Source of the DNA: Arachidicoccus sp. BS20
GTDB lineage: Bacteria > Bacteroidota > Bacteroidia > Chitinophagales > Chitinophagaceae
Assembly: GCF_001659705.1 (NCBI RefSeq)
Contig: NZ_CP015971.1
Coordinates: 1 to 64,000, forward strand
Length of the DNA stretch: 64,000 bases
Direction: 5' to 3'
Numbering within the stretch: the first letter of the stretch is position 1; every line of letters starts with the position of its first letter. The position numbers and the translations under genes were made by a program. Shown one piece after another: positions 26,669-35,640 of the stretch. The notes beneath the pieces are model-generated. The model was not told where the DNA came from. It made no database searches and was given only the letters and a program-made list of their open reading frames with translations.

Positions 26669-29600
26669 TTATGCCTTTTTCGGTTTGGCAATCAGCTCGC
26701 CGTTTTCATCGTATTTATTCTTCTTGATTTTTTCCTGTAAACCCTGGAATAAAATGTATAATGCAGGAATTACAAACACGCCCAGGCAAGTGCCGAACAA
26801 CATTCCGCCGATAGCGCCCATACCAATTGCCTTATTGCCGTTTGCACCTACACCCGACGAAAATACCAAAGGCAGCAACCCGCAGATGAATGCCATGGAA
26901 GTCATTAAAATTGGTCTTAGTCGCGCTTTAGCACCTTCCATTGCCGATTCAAAAATGCTCATTCCTTTCCGCCTTCTTTCTAAAGAAAATTCTACCATTA
27001 AAATCGCATTCTTTGCCAGCAATCCGATGAGCATTACAAGAGAAATCTGCACATAAATATTAAAATCCAGATTTGCCAGTTTTGTGAAAACAAATACGCC
27101 GGCTAAACCTACCGGAATGGATAACAATACGGCAAAAGGCACCAGGTAACTTTCATATAATGCACTTAATAACAAGTAAACAAAAGTCAGGCTTAATATG
27201 AAAATATAAACAGTTTGTGAACCTGCGTTTTGCTCTTCCCGGCTGATGCCTGAATATTCGTAACTGTATCCGGCAGGCAAAGTTTTAGCCGCAACTTCAT
27301 CAATTGCCTGCATAGCTTCTCCTGTGCTGTAACCCTGATTGGGCGCGCCGCTTACAGACATCGTGTTGTACATATTGAAACGTGCCAGTTGGTCGGGTCC
27401 CTGAATTCTGTCCAGTGTAATAAACTCTGAAACCGGCGACATAGTACCGCTGCCTGTTTTTATCTGAATATTATTCAGTTGCTGAATAGTTGCCGTGTAA
27501 TTAGTGTCTGCCTGTACAATTACCTGATATTGCTGACCAAATTCGTTGAAATTATTTACATACAAACCGCCATAGAATACCTGCATACTTTTTAGAAGGT
27601 CGTTTACGGCAATACCTGCATCTTTACATTTTGCAACATTCACGTTCAGTTCGTACTGTGGAAAATGCGGATTGAATGGCGATGCTGCGTATTGAATTTC
27701 CGGACGTGCATTTAAGGAATCCAAAAAACGCGAACCTACTTTGTAGAAATCTTCATAACTGTGTGCAGCTCTGTCCTGAATCTGGAAGCTGAAGCCGGCA
27801 TTTGTACCGAATCCTTTAATGGTAGGTTGCTGCATAAAATTAATTTTTGCACCACGAATGCCGGAAGTCTTCTTTATAAGTCTTTGTATTATATCATCGA
27901 CCGTAATGCCTGGACGCTCATCCCATGGCGTAAGACGGATAGTGATTTGACCATAAGCGCTGCCGTTGCCCGAAATATGATTTCTTCCCAACGTCTGCAT
28001 AGAATATTGTACCTGTGGCACGGTGTGCACAATACTGTCTATTTTTTGGTTCATGGCAGTTACTCTCTCCATTGTTGAAGAAGGCGGGAGTGTAATATCC
28101 ACGTATATCGTTCCCATATCTTCACTCGGGACAAAACTTGATGGTGTGGATTTCATTAAAAAATAGAGTAATGCGCTGAAAGCCGCTACAATCAATAAGC
28201 ACAGCCACCAAAACTTAGCAATGGCTTTTGCTGCGCTCACATATTTATCCGTAAGCTTGTCATAGCCTTTATTGAATGCGACGGAAAAGCGGTGCATTAC
28301 CGTTCCTTTCTTTTCCTCGTTGGTATGAATCGGCGGCTTTAATACCAATGCTGCCAACGCAGGGCTGAGTGTTAAGGCATTAACGGCAGAAATGGCTATT
28401 GCGATTGCCATGGTAACGCCGAACTGCCTGTAAAATACACCTGCCGAACCTGATAAAAATGTTACCGGCAAAAACACCGACGACATTACTAAAGTAATTG
28501 ATACAATTGCCGGAGCGATTTCTTTAATGGCGTCAATGGCGGCTTTGCGCGGAGATGTGTAGCCATTTTCGAGTTTCGCATGCACGGCTTCCACCACTAC
28601 AATCGCATCGTCCACTACAATGCCGATTGCCAGTACTAATGCAAATAAAGTGAGCAGATTGATGCTGTACCCGAACAAATACAAAAAGAAAAAAGTGCCT
28701 ATAATAGCGACAGGAACGGATATGCCGTGAACGATGGTTGAACGCAAATCCTGCAGGAAAAATAAGATTACTAAAAATACCAGCAGAAAACATTCGACTA
28801 ATGTGTGAAGCACTTTGTCAATAGAGGCATTCAGGAACATATTGATGTCCACCAAAGGCACATATTTAATTCCGTCAGGAAAAGATTTTGCGGCATCGGA
28901 CATTACCTTCTCGCAGTTGATAATTACATCGTGTGCGTTAGAACCGGGCGTTTGATTAATGGCAATGGCTACGGCCTGCTTTCCATTAATTACGGATGAG
29001 CCGGTATAGCTTTGCGCACCCAGTTCGACTCTTGCTATATCTTTCAGCCTTAAATATTGCCCGTTACCTGTTGCCTTGATAATGATATTGCCAAACTGTT
29101 CCGGCGAAACGAGTGTTCCAGGGTAAACGATTACATAGTTGAAAGACTGGTTGTCATTCAATCCAAAAGTTCCGGGTGCTGCCTGAACATTTTGTTCGTT
29201 CAGTGCATTGGTAACATCGGAGGTTGATACACCGTAGGTTGCCATTACATCGGGTTTCAGCCATATACGCATGGCGTAAGTCATTTGCGAACCGAATACA
29301 TTTGCCGCACCTACGCCCATTACGCGGGAAAGTTGTGGCGTAATATTGATGTACGCATAGTTTTGCAGAAAGGTTTGGTCGTAAGCCGGTTTATCGCTGT
29401 ACAATGCTAAGATTAGCAGATTACTCGATTGTTGCTTGCGCACCGTAACACCGCTTTGCACTACTACTGCGGGCAATTTACTCATTACGGCAGAAATACG
29501 GTTGGATACATCCACAGCCGCCTGGTCCGGATCGCGACCCACATCAAAGTACACACTGATATTTGCTTGCCCGGTATTGGTTGCAGTAGAAGTCATATAC

Positions 29601-29827
29601 GTCATATCTTCCACGCCATTGATTTGTTGTTCAAGCGGAATGATAACCGTATTCATTACGGTTTGTGCATTGGCGCCGCCATAAGAAGCGCTTACCTGAA
29701 CCGTGGGCGGTGCAATATCCGGGTATTGTTCAATGGGTAATTTTACCAATCCCAAAACTCCCAGCAGTACAATTAAAACAGAAATTACCGTACTTAATAC
29801 AGGTCGTTCAATGAATTTTTTTAGCAT
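26669..29827 (-). CDS. RND multidrug efflux permease (AcrB/HAE1 family)
   Basis: Proton-driven inner-membrane trimeric pump of 1052 residues. The start MLKKFIERPVLSTVISVLIVLLG is family-typical. Twelve helices flank two large periplasmic loops. The proton-relay acidic pair is Asp406-Asp407 in AIGIVVDDAIVVVEAV, and the helix 10 lysine lies in LIGLLAKNAILMVEF. It works with the adaptor (upstream) and the outer-membrane lipoprotein (downstream). Substrate spectrum is not predictable; no local repressor gene adjoins the operon. Confidence 0.96.
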   Translation of the reverse strand: MLKKFIERPVLSTVISVLIVLLGVLGLVKLPIEQYPDIAPPTVQVSASYGGANAQTVMNTVIIPLEQQINGVEDMTYMTSTATNTGQANISVYFDVGRDPDQAAVDVSNRISAVMSKLPAVVVQSGVTVRKQQSSNLLILALYSDKPAYDQTFLQNYAYINITPQLSRVMGVGAANVFGSQMTYAMRIWLKPDVMATYGVSTSDVTNALNEQNVQAAPGTFGLNDNQSFNYVIVYPGTLVSPEQFGNIIIKATGNGQYLRLKDIARVELGAQSYTGSSVINGKQAVAIAINQTPGSNAHDVIINCEKVMSDAAKSFPDGIKYVPLVDINMFLNASIDKVLHTLVECFLLVFLVILFFLQDLRSTIVHGISVPVAIIGTFFFLYLFGYSINLLTLFALVLAIGIVVDDAIVVVEAVHAKLENGYTSPRKAAIDAIKEIAPAIVSITLVMSSVFLPVTFLSGSAGVFYRQFGVTMAIAIAISAVNALTLSPALAALVLKPPIHTNEEKKGTVMHRFSVAFNKGYDKLTDKYVSAAKAIAKFWWLCLLIVAAFSALLYFLMKSTPSSFVPSEDMGTIYVDITLPPSSTMERVTAMNQKIDSIVHTVPQVQYSMQTLGRNHISGNGSAYGQITIRLTPWDERPGITVDDIIQRLIKKTSGIRGAKINFMQQPTIKGFGTNAGFSFQIQDRAAHSYEDFYKVGSRFLDSLNARPEIQYAASPFNPHFPQYELNVNVAKCKDAGIAVNDLLKSMQVFYGGLYVNNFNEFGQQYQVIVQADTNYTATIQQLNNIQIKTGSGTMSPVSEFITLDRIQGPDQLARFNMYNTMSVSGAPNQGYSTGEAMQAIDEVAAKTLPAGYSYEYSGISREEQNAGSQTVYIFILSLTFVYLLLSALYESYLVPFAVLLSIPVGLAGVFVFTKLANLDFNIYVQISLVMLIGLLAKNAILMVEFSLERRRKGMSIFESAMEGAKARLRPILMTSMAFICGLLPLVFSSGVGANGNKAIGMGAIGGMLFGTCLGVFVIPALYILFQGLQEKIKKNKYDENGELIAKPKKA

Positions 29828-29847
29828 AAATAAATTTTGAATTAAGT

Positions 29848-29914
29848 ATTAGTAATTATGGATTGTTCACTTGCAATGCTTGATGATGAAAATGCTGAAT
29901 TATTAATTACTAAT
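29848..29914. repeat. AT-rich inverted repeat in the RND operon
   Basis: Perfect 11-bp arms ATTAGTAATTA (29848-29858) and TAATTACTAAT (29904-29914) lie in the 100-bp gap between adaptor and permease genes. It could form a hairpin in the transcript and affect the ratio of adaptor to pump. Confidence 0.6.
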
Positions 29915-29927
29915 TTTTAATTATTAA

Positions 29928-31088
29928 TTACCGATTGGAGTTGGTGGTATCAACAGAACTATATAAACTGTCCACATTTAATGGAAGAGGCTTTACTTCA
30001 AAGCCATCCTTCAGGTTAGTTGCGCCAAGCACAATTTTGTCGCCCACTTTCAGACCTTCTGTAACGATATAAAACTGTCCGTCCATTGTAGGACTTACAC
30101 CGATAGTTTTAGTTACTACTTTACTGCTGTCGTTTAAAACATACGTTACTATTTTATCCTGTATCTGAAAGGTGGCGCTTTGTGGAATAATTAATGCAGA
30201 GTCAAAATATCTTGGCACACGCACTGTGGCGCTTGCACCGCTCGGAATCAATCCTTCGGGGTTTGGAAAAGTTGCTTTGAAATTTGCCGTTCCGGTAGAT
30301 GTGCTTATCAATCCGCTGGCAGGTTCTAATTTTCCTTTGTGCTGATATTCCGAACCATTTGCCAAAATCAAACTTACCGGCGGAATGTGTTGCAGCTTGT
30401 CAGAAATGGTTTTGCCGGGCATGAGTTTATAGAAATCCAATAATTGTTTTTCCGTCATGGTATAATAAGCAAATACATTCCCCGCGCTGGACAAAGTGGT
30501 TAGCGGACTTGCGGTAGTGCTGCTGACCAATGCGCCTATTTTGTAAGGTATTAAACCGATAACGCCGTCGTGCGGACTGCGAATTTGTGTATAGCCGATA
30601 TTTGTTTCGGCATTGGCAAGCGATGCGCGCGCTTGTGCCAGCGAAGCTTGTTGTGATTGCAAAGTATATTGTGCTGCATCAAGTTCGTATTTGCTTACAA
30701 TATCTTTTTCAACTAATGGTTTTACTTTCTCAACATTCATGCGGGCGGCAGCTACATTGGCTTCTGCGCTTTTAATGGCGGCTTCCGCCGTAATTTTATC
30801 CTGTTCAAATTGCGGATTGCTGATTTGAAAAAGCAACTCTCCCTGATGCACGGTTGCGCCTTCCGGTATCAAAATATTTTCCAGATAACCATCCACTTTC
30901 GGTCTTATTTCAACTACCTGCTCGCCCTGAACAGTGGCAGGATAATCGGTATAAGTTGTAGCATTGCGCGGCGTAAGCGTAAGCACGGGATAATCGGTTG
31001 GCGTTACCGATTTTTTCCTTTGTTTGAGATTGCTGCTGCACGACACAAGCATACAAATGATAAACGAAACAGGAATCAGTTTTTTCAT
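29928..31088 (-). CDS. RND efflux periplasmic adaptor lipoprotein
   Basis: Membrane-fusion protein of 386 residues linking permease and outer-membrane channel. Lipobox LVSC near residue 16, a biotinyl-lipoyl half motif (VEIRPKVDGYLENILIPEGATVHQGELLF), an alpha-helical hairpin (about 95-165) and a second lipoyl half (IRSPHDGVIGLIPYKIGALV). It is the first gene of the efflux operon. Confidence 0.95.
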   Translation of the reverse strand: MKKLIPVSFIICMLVSCSSNLKQRKKSVTPTDYPVLTLTPRNATTYTDYPATVQGEQVVEIRPKVDGYLENILIPEGATVHQGELLFQISNPQFEQDKITAEAAIKSAEANVAAARMNVEKVKPLVEKDIVSKYELDAAQYTLQSQQASLAQARASLANAETNIGYTQIRSPHDGVIGLIPYKIGALVSSTTASPLTTLSSAGNVFAYYTMTEKQLLDFYKLMPGKTISDKLQHIPPVSLILANGSEYQHKGKLEPASGLISTSTGTANFKATFPNPEGLIPSGASATVRVPRYFDSALIIPQSATFQIQDKIVTYVLNDSSKVVTKTIGVSPTMDGQFYIVTEGLKVGDKIVLGATNLKDGFEVKPLPLNVDSLYSSVDTTNSNR

Positions 31089-31181
31089 ACTTTAAATTGA
31101 TAAAGCGATTACAGTTTAATAAATTTTTGAGATGAGAAACAGTTTTGTAAAATTAACGGTCGCTAAGATAATAAACTAAAA

Positions 31182-31211
31182 ATCCTTGTGCAAACATTGA
31201 TGCACAAGGAT
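31182..31211 (-). terminator. Terminator after the M56 peptidase gene
   Basis: Perfect 10-bp stem ATCCTTGTGC/GCACAAGGAT with a 10-base loop. On the minus strand it is followed by TTTTTAGTTT, so it ends the blaI-M56 transcript before the efflux operon. Confidence 0.85.
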
Positions 31212-31243
31212 AGTTAATAAATTGAAAAATAATGTTAGAAAAT

Positions 31244-33193
31244 CTATTGATTCGCGTCTGTCATAGCTTCTTTATATGTTTGTAGAACTTGCATCATTGC
31301 ATTATTGTTATAGGCACTCAAAGAATCTGTTACATGCTGTATTCTTTCTTGTTGCTTTTTCCATTCCGGGCTATTGAAATAGTCCTGCAGTTTTTTTGAT
31401 TGTTCTTCAATGGCTTTTTGTTGTAGTCTCCACTGTTTGCTTTGAAAATATTTACTCATGTTTTGTGTTTTGTTTTGAATATCTTGCTGTCGTTTTTTCC
31501 ATTCGGGACTATTGAAATAGTCTTGTAGTTTTTTTGATTGAGCTTCTATGGCAGTTTGTTTCTCTTTCCAATCTTTGCTGTTCATGGTTTTCTGTATTGT
31601 TGCAAGTTGTTTATTGATTTCTGTTTGTTGTTGTTTCCATTCTTTACTGTTGAGTGCGTTCAGGTTTTTAGCAAGGTGGGCTTGTAAGTTTTTTTGATAA
31701 TTTTTCCACTTGTCGCTATTGTAAAAGTTTTGGATTTTAGCGGCTTGGGCTTTTAATTCGTTCTGATATTTTTTCCACGCGTCATTATTGTAGAACTCAC
31801 TGATTTTGGCGATATTTGCTCTTAGGCTATCTTGATAATTTTCCCATTCTTTACTCTTGTAAAATTCTCTGATTTTGGCGGTGTTCTCCTGCAAATCATG
31901 TTGATATTTTTTCCATTCTGCACTATGGAAATATCTGTTGGCTTTAGCGCTATCGAAATGAGGAACAGAATCCATTAAGTTTTTAGGAGGTACCGGTAAT
32001 TGAACATTTGGCGTGGATGGTGGAGCTATTTTGCTTATACTGATATTACGGGGCATTGCCGGCGGTGCAGGCGAAGCAATTATGGGAGTGGGCGGCGTGG
32101 AAATTATTGCTGTGTCGATGTTGAATAAATGTGGCGATGTTCCTTTGATTTTTTTTGTCAACAACATTTTTTTGTTATCGTGTATTTCTTTCGGCGAAAG
32201 CCATGCAATGGAAAAGATACCTAACGCTACAATTAGGACGCTCAGCGTTTTTTGTTTCGCGCTGATGATGTGATTTTTTTTCATGGTAAAATTTTTTATC
32301 CGGTTTAAAAGTTGATATTGTTTATCGCCCGCAGCCAGCGTCAGTACGGGCTTTTCGGCTTGTTCCAGCGAAAGCAATGCTTGCGCATAAGTTCTCGGTT
32401 CGGCAAATTCAATCACAATTTCATCGCAGCATTTTTCTCTTTCTTCACGAATGATTTTTGAAATCAACCAAACAAACGGATTGAAAAATAAAATCGTTTC
32501 AATCACAGATTGCAGCAGATTGAGCAGGTAATCGTTTCGGCGAATGTGTGCGAGTTCGTGCAGTAAAATCGCTTCCGTTTCTTCAACAGATAAATTATTG
32601 AGAAATGCAACAGGTAACAGAATCATCGGTTTCAGCGCTCCAAGCATCACGGGAGCATCCGCATATTTTGATAGAAAAAATCTGAATGACGATGAAATAT
32701 TTAGTTGCGCAGCAAGGTGTCGTATTTTTTCTTCCAACAAGTGGTTTACTTCAATTAATCCTTTTGTTTTCAGAAAAATTACTTGTCGGTAATTATTAAT
32801 GAACCTCAATCCGAGAATAAGAACGCCGATTAAATAAAACAACACGATAAAAGGCATTCCCTGTTCAAAATAAAACATTTTCGTGTGCGGAAGATGATGC
32901 TGAAATGAAGCCGTAATCATAGTTTCAGATAAATCAGTATTGCTGAAATTTGTCAGGGCTAAAGCCTTTTCCTGCATTTTCAATTGTTGCAGGAAAGTAA
33001 ATACAACGCAAACTATCATCATGCTCAGCGATGCATACGCGATAAGATATTTTGTTTTTGCAGCAGCGTTTTTTACGACTGATAAAATTAACCGTGCTAA
33101 AACATAAAAAGCAAGCGCCTGCCATAAGCTATGCAGCAAGCTCCAGCCTAAAGCCTTGAAAACAGGAGAGGAGAGCGTGTTGATGATATTCAT
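31244..33193 (-). CDS. M56 (BlaR1-like) membrane metallopeptidase with 23-residue repeats
   Basis: Signal-transducing zinc peptidase of the BlaR1/MecR1 family. Four membrane helices occupy roughly residues 1-310; the zinc site is HELAH (212-216) followed by a distal ExxxxCCDE region (EREKCCDEIVIE). Instead of the penicillin-binding sensor of BlaR1, the extracytoplasmic C-terminus has a Pro-rich linker (about 360-405), then nine 23-residue repeats (about 423-629). It is paired with a BlaI repressor gene upstream. The signal is unknown; regulated proteolysis of the repressor is inferred from the family. Confidence 0.88.
   Translation of the reverse strand: MNIINTLSSPVFKALGWSLLHSLWQALAFYVLARLILSVVKNAAAKTKYLIAYASLSMMIVCVVFTFLQQLKMQEKALALTNFSNTDLSETMITASFQHHLPHTKMFYFEQGMPFIVLFYLIGVLILGLRFINNYRQVIFLKTKGLIEVNHLLEEKIRHLAAQLNISSSFRFFLSKYADAPVMLGALKPMILLPVAFLNNLSVEETEAILLHELAHIRRNDYLLNLLQSVIETILFFNPFVWLISKIIREEREKCCDEIVIEFAEPRTYAQALLSLEQAEKPVLTLAAGDKQYQLLNRIKNFTMKKNHIISAKQKTLSVLIVALGIFSIAWLSPKEIHDNKKMLLTKKIKGTSPHLFNIDTAIISTPPTPIIASPAPPAMPRNISISKIAPPSTPNVQLPVPPKNLMDSVPHFDSAKANRYFHSAEWKKYQHDLQENTAKIREFYKSKEWENYQDSLRANIAKISEFYNNDAWKKYQNELKAQAAKIQNFYNSDKWKNYQKNLQAHLAKNLNALNSKEWKQQQTEINKQLATIQKTMNSKDWKEKQTAIEAQSKKLQDYFNSPEWKKRQQDIQNKTQNMSKYFQSKQWRLQQKAIEEQSKKLQDYFNSPEWKKQQERIQHVTDSLSAYNNNAMMQVLQTYKEAMTDANQ
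31307..31927 (-). repeat. Nine in-frame 69-bp (23-residue) repeats in the M56 gene
   Basis: A conserved Trp recurs exactly every 23 codons from residue 427 (31913-31915) to residue 611 (31361-31363). The unit reads roughly Y-F-N-S-x-E-W-K-K-x-Q-x-x-I-x-x-x-x-K-K-L-Q-D. Units 6 and 8 and their flanks are nearly identical, suggesting recent duplication. Confidence 0.9.
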
Positions 33194-33236
33194 ATTTCCC
33201 TGTTTTTTGTTATCGGTTATTTTTTATGTTATGCAG

Positions 33237-33291
33237 CGTGAATCGTCTGTCGTGAGAACTTGTACTCACAACTTGTGTCTCACGGCTCATG
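33237..33291. repeat. Intergenic palindrome G2
   Basis: Imperfect inverted repeat starting CGTGAATCGT with CGTGAG (33251-33256) facing CTCACG (33279-33284). Its sequence is related to G1 in the aroE region. It occupies the gap between blaI and the M56 gene. Confidence 0.6.
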
Positions 33292-33667
33292 AATTTTTTT
33301 CCAATTCTTTTAAATATTTTTTTATCTCATCAAGTTCTTCTTTTGACGGACGATGATTGCCGAGCGCGTGCATTACCAACTGAGCCGGGGAACCTTTGAA
33401 CATGGTTTTGATAATCTTGGTTACGGCTTGCTGTTGCCCTGCTTTTAAAGAGATGGCGGGCTTGTAGATATGAACTCTCGCTTTGTCGTCGCGCGTAAGC
33501 AGGTTTTTCTCATGCATGATTTGCATCAGTTTCAAAGTAGTGGTGTAGCCTGTGTCTTTGATTTTGTTCAAAGCTTCATGTACTTCGCGAACGCTTGCCG
33601 GACCAAGCTCCCAGAGAATTTGCAATATTTCAGATTCGCTTTCGGTAAGTTTGATTTGCTTTGCCAT
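33287..33667 (-). CDS. BlaI/MecI/CopY family repressor
   Basis: 126-codon winged-helix repressor. LTESESEILQILWELGPASVREVHEAL forms the DNA-binding helices, and the C-terminal half mediates dimerisation and is the usual target of the M56 peptidase. The ATG at 33667 starts MAKQIKLTESE; the longer frame from 33709 would run across its own operator and is rejected. It lies upstream of the M56 peptidase gene, and two operator palindromes just upstream suggest autoregulation. Confidence 0.92.
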   Translation of the reverse strand: MAKQIKLTESESEILQILWELGPASVREVHEALNKIKDTGYTTTLKLMQIMHEKNLLTRDDKARVHIYKPAISLKAGQQQAVTKIIKTMFKGSPAQLVMHALGNHRPSKEELDEIKKYLKELEKNS

Positions 33668-33687
33668 TTGATGAATGATTTTTGAAG

Positions 33688-33729
33688 TACGAAATATTTC
33701 GTAGTTCAAATGTACGAAAGTTTTCGTAC
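33688..33729 (-). promoter_or_regulatory. Dual BlaI operator flanking a -7 box
   Basis: TACGAAAT/ATTTCGTA is a perfect 16-bp palindrome at 33688-33703. GTACGAAA-GT-TTTCGTAC is a second perfect palindrome at 33712-33729. They share the half-site TACGAAA. Between them, read on the minus strand, TACATTTG (33714 to 33707) matches the TAnnTTTG box. Repressor on either site would cover the promoter. Confidence 0.8.
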
Positions 33730-33777
33730 TTTAATCGTGTAAAGCACATTTTTTTAAATGTTTAACAAATGGTTTTT

Positions 33778-34968
33778 TTACAAACCTATTTTCAACCTTA
33801 CGCCTGCATTGGATAAGTGTACATTTTGTTTGGAGAAATTGTTGGTCGCAGGAATGCTGATAAACGGCTCTATCGAAAACTTTGTGCCTTTGCTAAGCTG
33901 CTGTTTAAAGCCGAGTGAGAAATTTAAAAAACCTGCAAAGTTTTGATTTCCTTGCGATTGTTCAAGTGCACTTGTTGCAACTTTCGGCGGCGCTATTACA
34001 TTTTGCGTTGCAAACAGATTCCCGTTTTTTGAAGTGAATGCGTCTGTCGCTATACTGTTGGCAATATAAGTCGTATGTTGTTTATTGGACAAAACTGCCA
34101 TTGCCGAGGCTCCTGCGCTTACATACCATTTTTGGTTTAGATTGTAACGAAATTCGAGTGGCACGCTCAAGCCTGTAACATTCGTTTCCACGGACGGAGC
34201 AGAACTGCTGGCAATGCCTACCGAATTTGAATTGCTGTTAACTGCCGTAAGCTGTGAATAAGACAGCCCCGAATTAATGGATAACCTTTGAGAAAGTTTA
34301 TAACCAACTGCAACGCCGTAGCCCATGTTCAGCTTGTTGCTGTTGCTTACGGACGGAGCAACTACAACATCCATTAACCAACGGTTGGCAAGAGCAATAG
34401 ATTTTCTTTTACTTTTAAAAGGAAAATCGGTGGACATATAATTAAGTTTTCCGCTGTCGCTGTTTTGCTCCTGTTCATTATTATTTGCCAATTGCTGAGT
34501 TGTATTTGTATCAGCGTGTTGCGGTAAAATATTTTTGATAACGGATGATGTATCTTTTATAATTTGTTGTTGGGTTGAAGAATAATTGTTCGGATGACTG
34601 ATAACGATATTTTGAGTAGAAGATAGAGATGATGCAGACGATGATGCAACGCTTTTGTTTTGTGAAAAAGCGTTATGCGTGTTTTGTGCGGAATCTGTTT
34701 TTGCCGCAACTTGCGGAATTTGATTGTCGCTATTTTTATTCGTAACCAAAGCTTGCTGCGCAATATTATTTTTTAGTGTATTCAAATAATAGAATGCGCC
34801 GGTGCCAAGCAATAGCAATATGCTTGCAGCCGCAGCCCAAAACAAAGGACGCTTCTTTTTGCTTTTTTCGTATTGAACAAACTGTTCCCATGCTCCGGGC
34901 GCATAATCTTCTTCGTGCGCCTGAAGCCGGTCTTTTATTTGTTCAATTAAATCTTTTTTGTTCATCAT
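33778..34968 (-). CDS. Inner-membrane-anchored protein with outer-membrane-barrel-like domain
   Basis: A 396-residue partner of the adjacent ECF sigma gene. Residues 1-40 are cytoplasmic (DRLQAHEEDYAPGAWEQF, resembling short anti-sigma-like heads of Bacteroidota), one helix spans about 42-63, a low-complexity Ser/Asn/Gln linker runs to about 180, and the C-terminal 200 residues look like an eight-strand barrel (GYGVAVGYKLSQRLSINSGLSYSQL split over strands), ending in VRLKIGL. Two ATGs stand at the start; either may be used. The anti-sigma role is inference from order and topology. Confidence 0.65.
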   Translation of the reverse strand: MMNKKDLIEQIKDRLQAHEEDYAPGAWEQFVQYEKSKKKRPLFWAAAASILLLLGTGAFYYLNTLKNNIAQQALVTNKNSDNQIPQVAAKTDSAQNTHNAFSQNKSVASSSASSLSSTQNIVISHPNNYSSTQQQIIKDTSSVIKNILPQHADTNTTQQLANNNEQEQNSDSGKLNYMSTDFPFKSKRKSIALANRWLMDVVVAPSVSNSNKLNMGYGVAVGYKLSQRLSINSGLSYSQLTAVNSNSNSVGIASSSAPSVETNVTGLSVPLEFRYNLNQKWYVSAGASAMAVLSNKQHTTYIANSIATDAFTSKNGNLFATQNVIAPPKVATSALEQSQGNQNFAGFLNFSLGFKQQLSKGTKFSIEPFISIPATNNFSKQNVHLSNAGVRLKIGL

Positions 34969-34977
34969 CCGTCTAAT

Positions 34978-35559
34978 TTATTTTCCAACATGCTGGTTGA
35001 ATATTTGTACATACAATTCGCGCAATTTATTTTTTGCCCTTGTAAGAAATACGCGCGAACTGCTTGCCGGTATCTTTAATATTTTCGAAATTTCATCGTG
35101 CGAAAAACCTTCTATTTCGTACAGGTTGAACACCAGTCTGTGCGCTTGCGGCAGCTTGTCCAATAATCGCAAAATGTCTTTGATATCGATATTGTGCGAT
35201 ACCTGAACCGGCGTTATGCGGTATTCGGTTTTATCAAGCGCATCTGTTACAAAGTTTTTCTTGTCTTTCCGCAATTGGTCTATCGCCGTGCGCGAGGCAA
35301 TTTTCGCAATCCAGCCTTTGAACGATTTATAATATTCGTCCTGCGAGCTGCCGCGGCTTTCAAAGGCTTCTATGTATTTGAATATTTTTATAAAACAGTC
35401 ATTAACCAGCTCTTCCGCATCATTGATTTTGTTTACATAACGCACAACCACACCCATTACATAACCGTAAAAAGTTTTATACATCAGCTCTTTCGAGCGG
35501 ACGTCATTGTTTTTACAGCCTTGTATCATTTCCTCAATGCCGGGTGTGTTTATTGTCAT
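34978..35559 (-). CDS. ECF RNA polymerase sigma factor
   Basis: Sigma-70 family, region 2 (ELVNDCFIKIFKYIEAFESR, then FKGWIAKIASRTAID) and region 4 (LPQAHRLVFNLYEIEGFSHDEI, then ASSSRVFLTRAKNKL). 193 residues, no extra domains. It is followed nine bases later by the membrane-anchored protein above, the usual sigma/anti-sigma arrangement. Confidence 0.92.
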   Translation of the reverse strand: MTINTPGIEEMIQGCKNNDVRSKELMYKTFYGYVMGVVVRYVNKINDAEELVNDCFIKIFKYIEAFESRGSSQDEYYKSFKGWIAKIASRTAIDQLRKDKKNFVTDALDKTEYRITPVQVSHNIDIKDILRLLDKLPQAHRLVFNLYEIEGFSHDEISKILKIPASSSRVFLTRAKNKLRELYVQIFNQHVGK

Positions 35560-35640
35560 TCTTCGCGGTACTGCTTTCTGTTTATGGCAAATTTCTTATT
35601 TATTCTTCAGGAAAAATGTTTTATTATTTTACCGGCTGTT

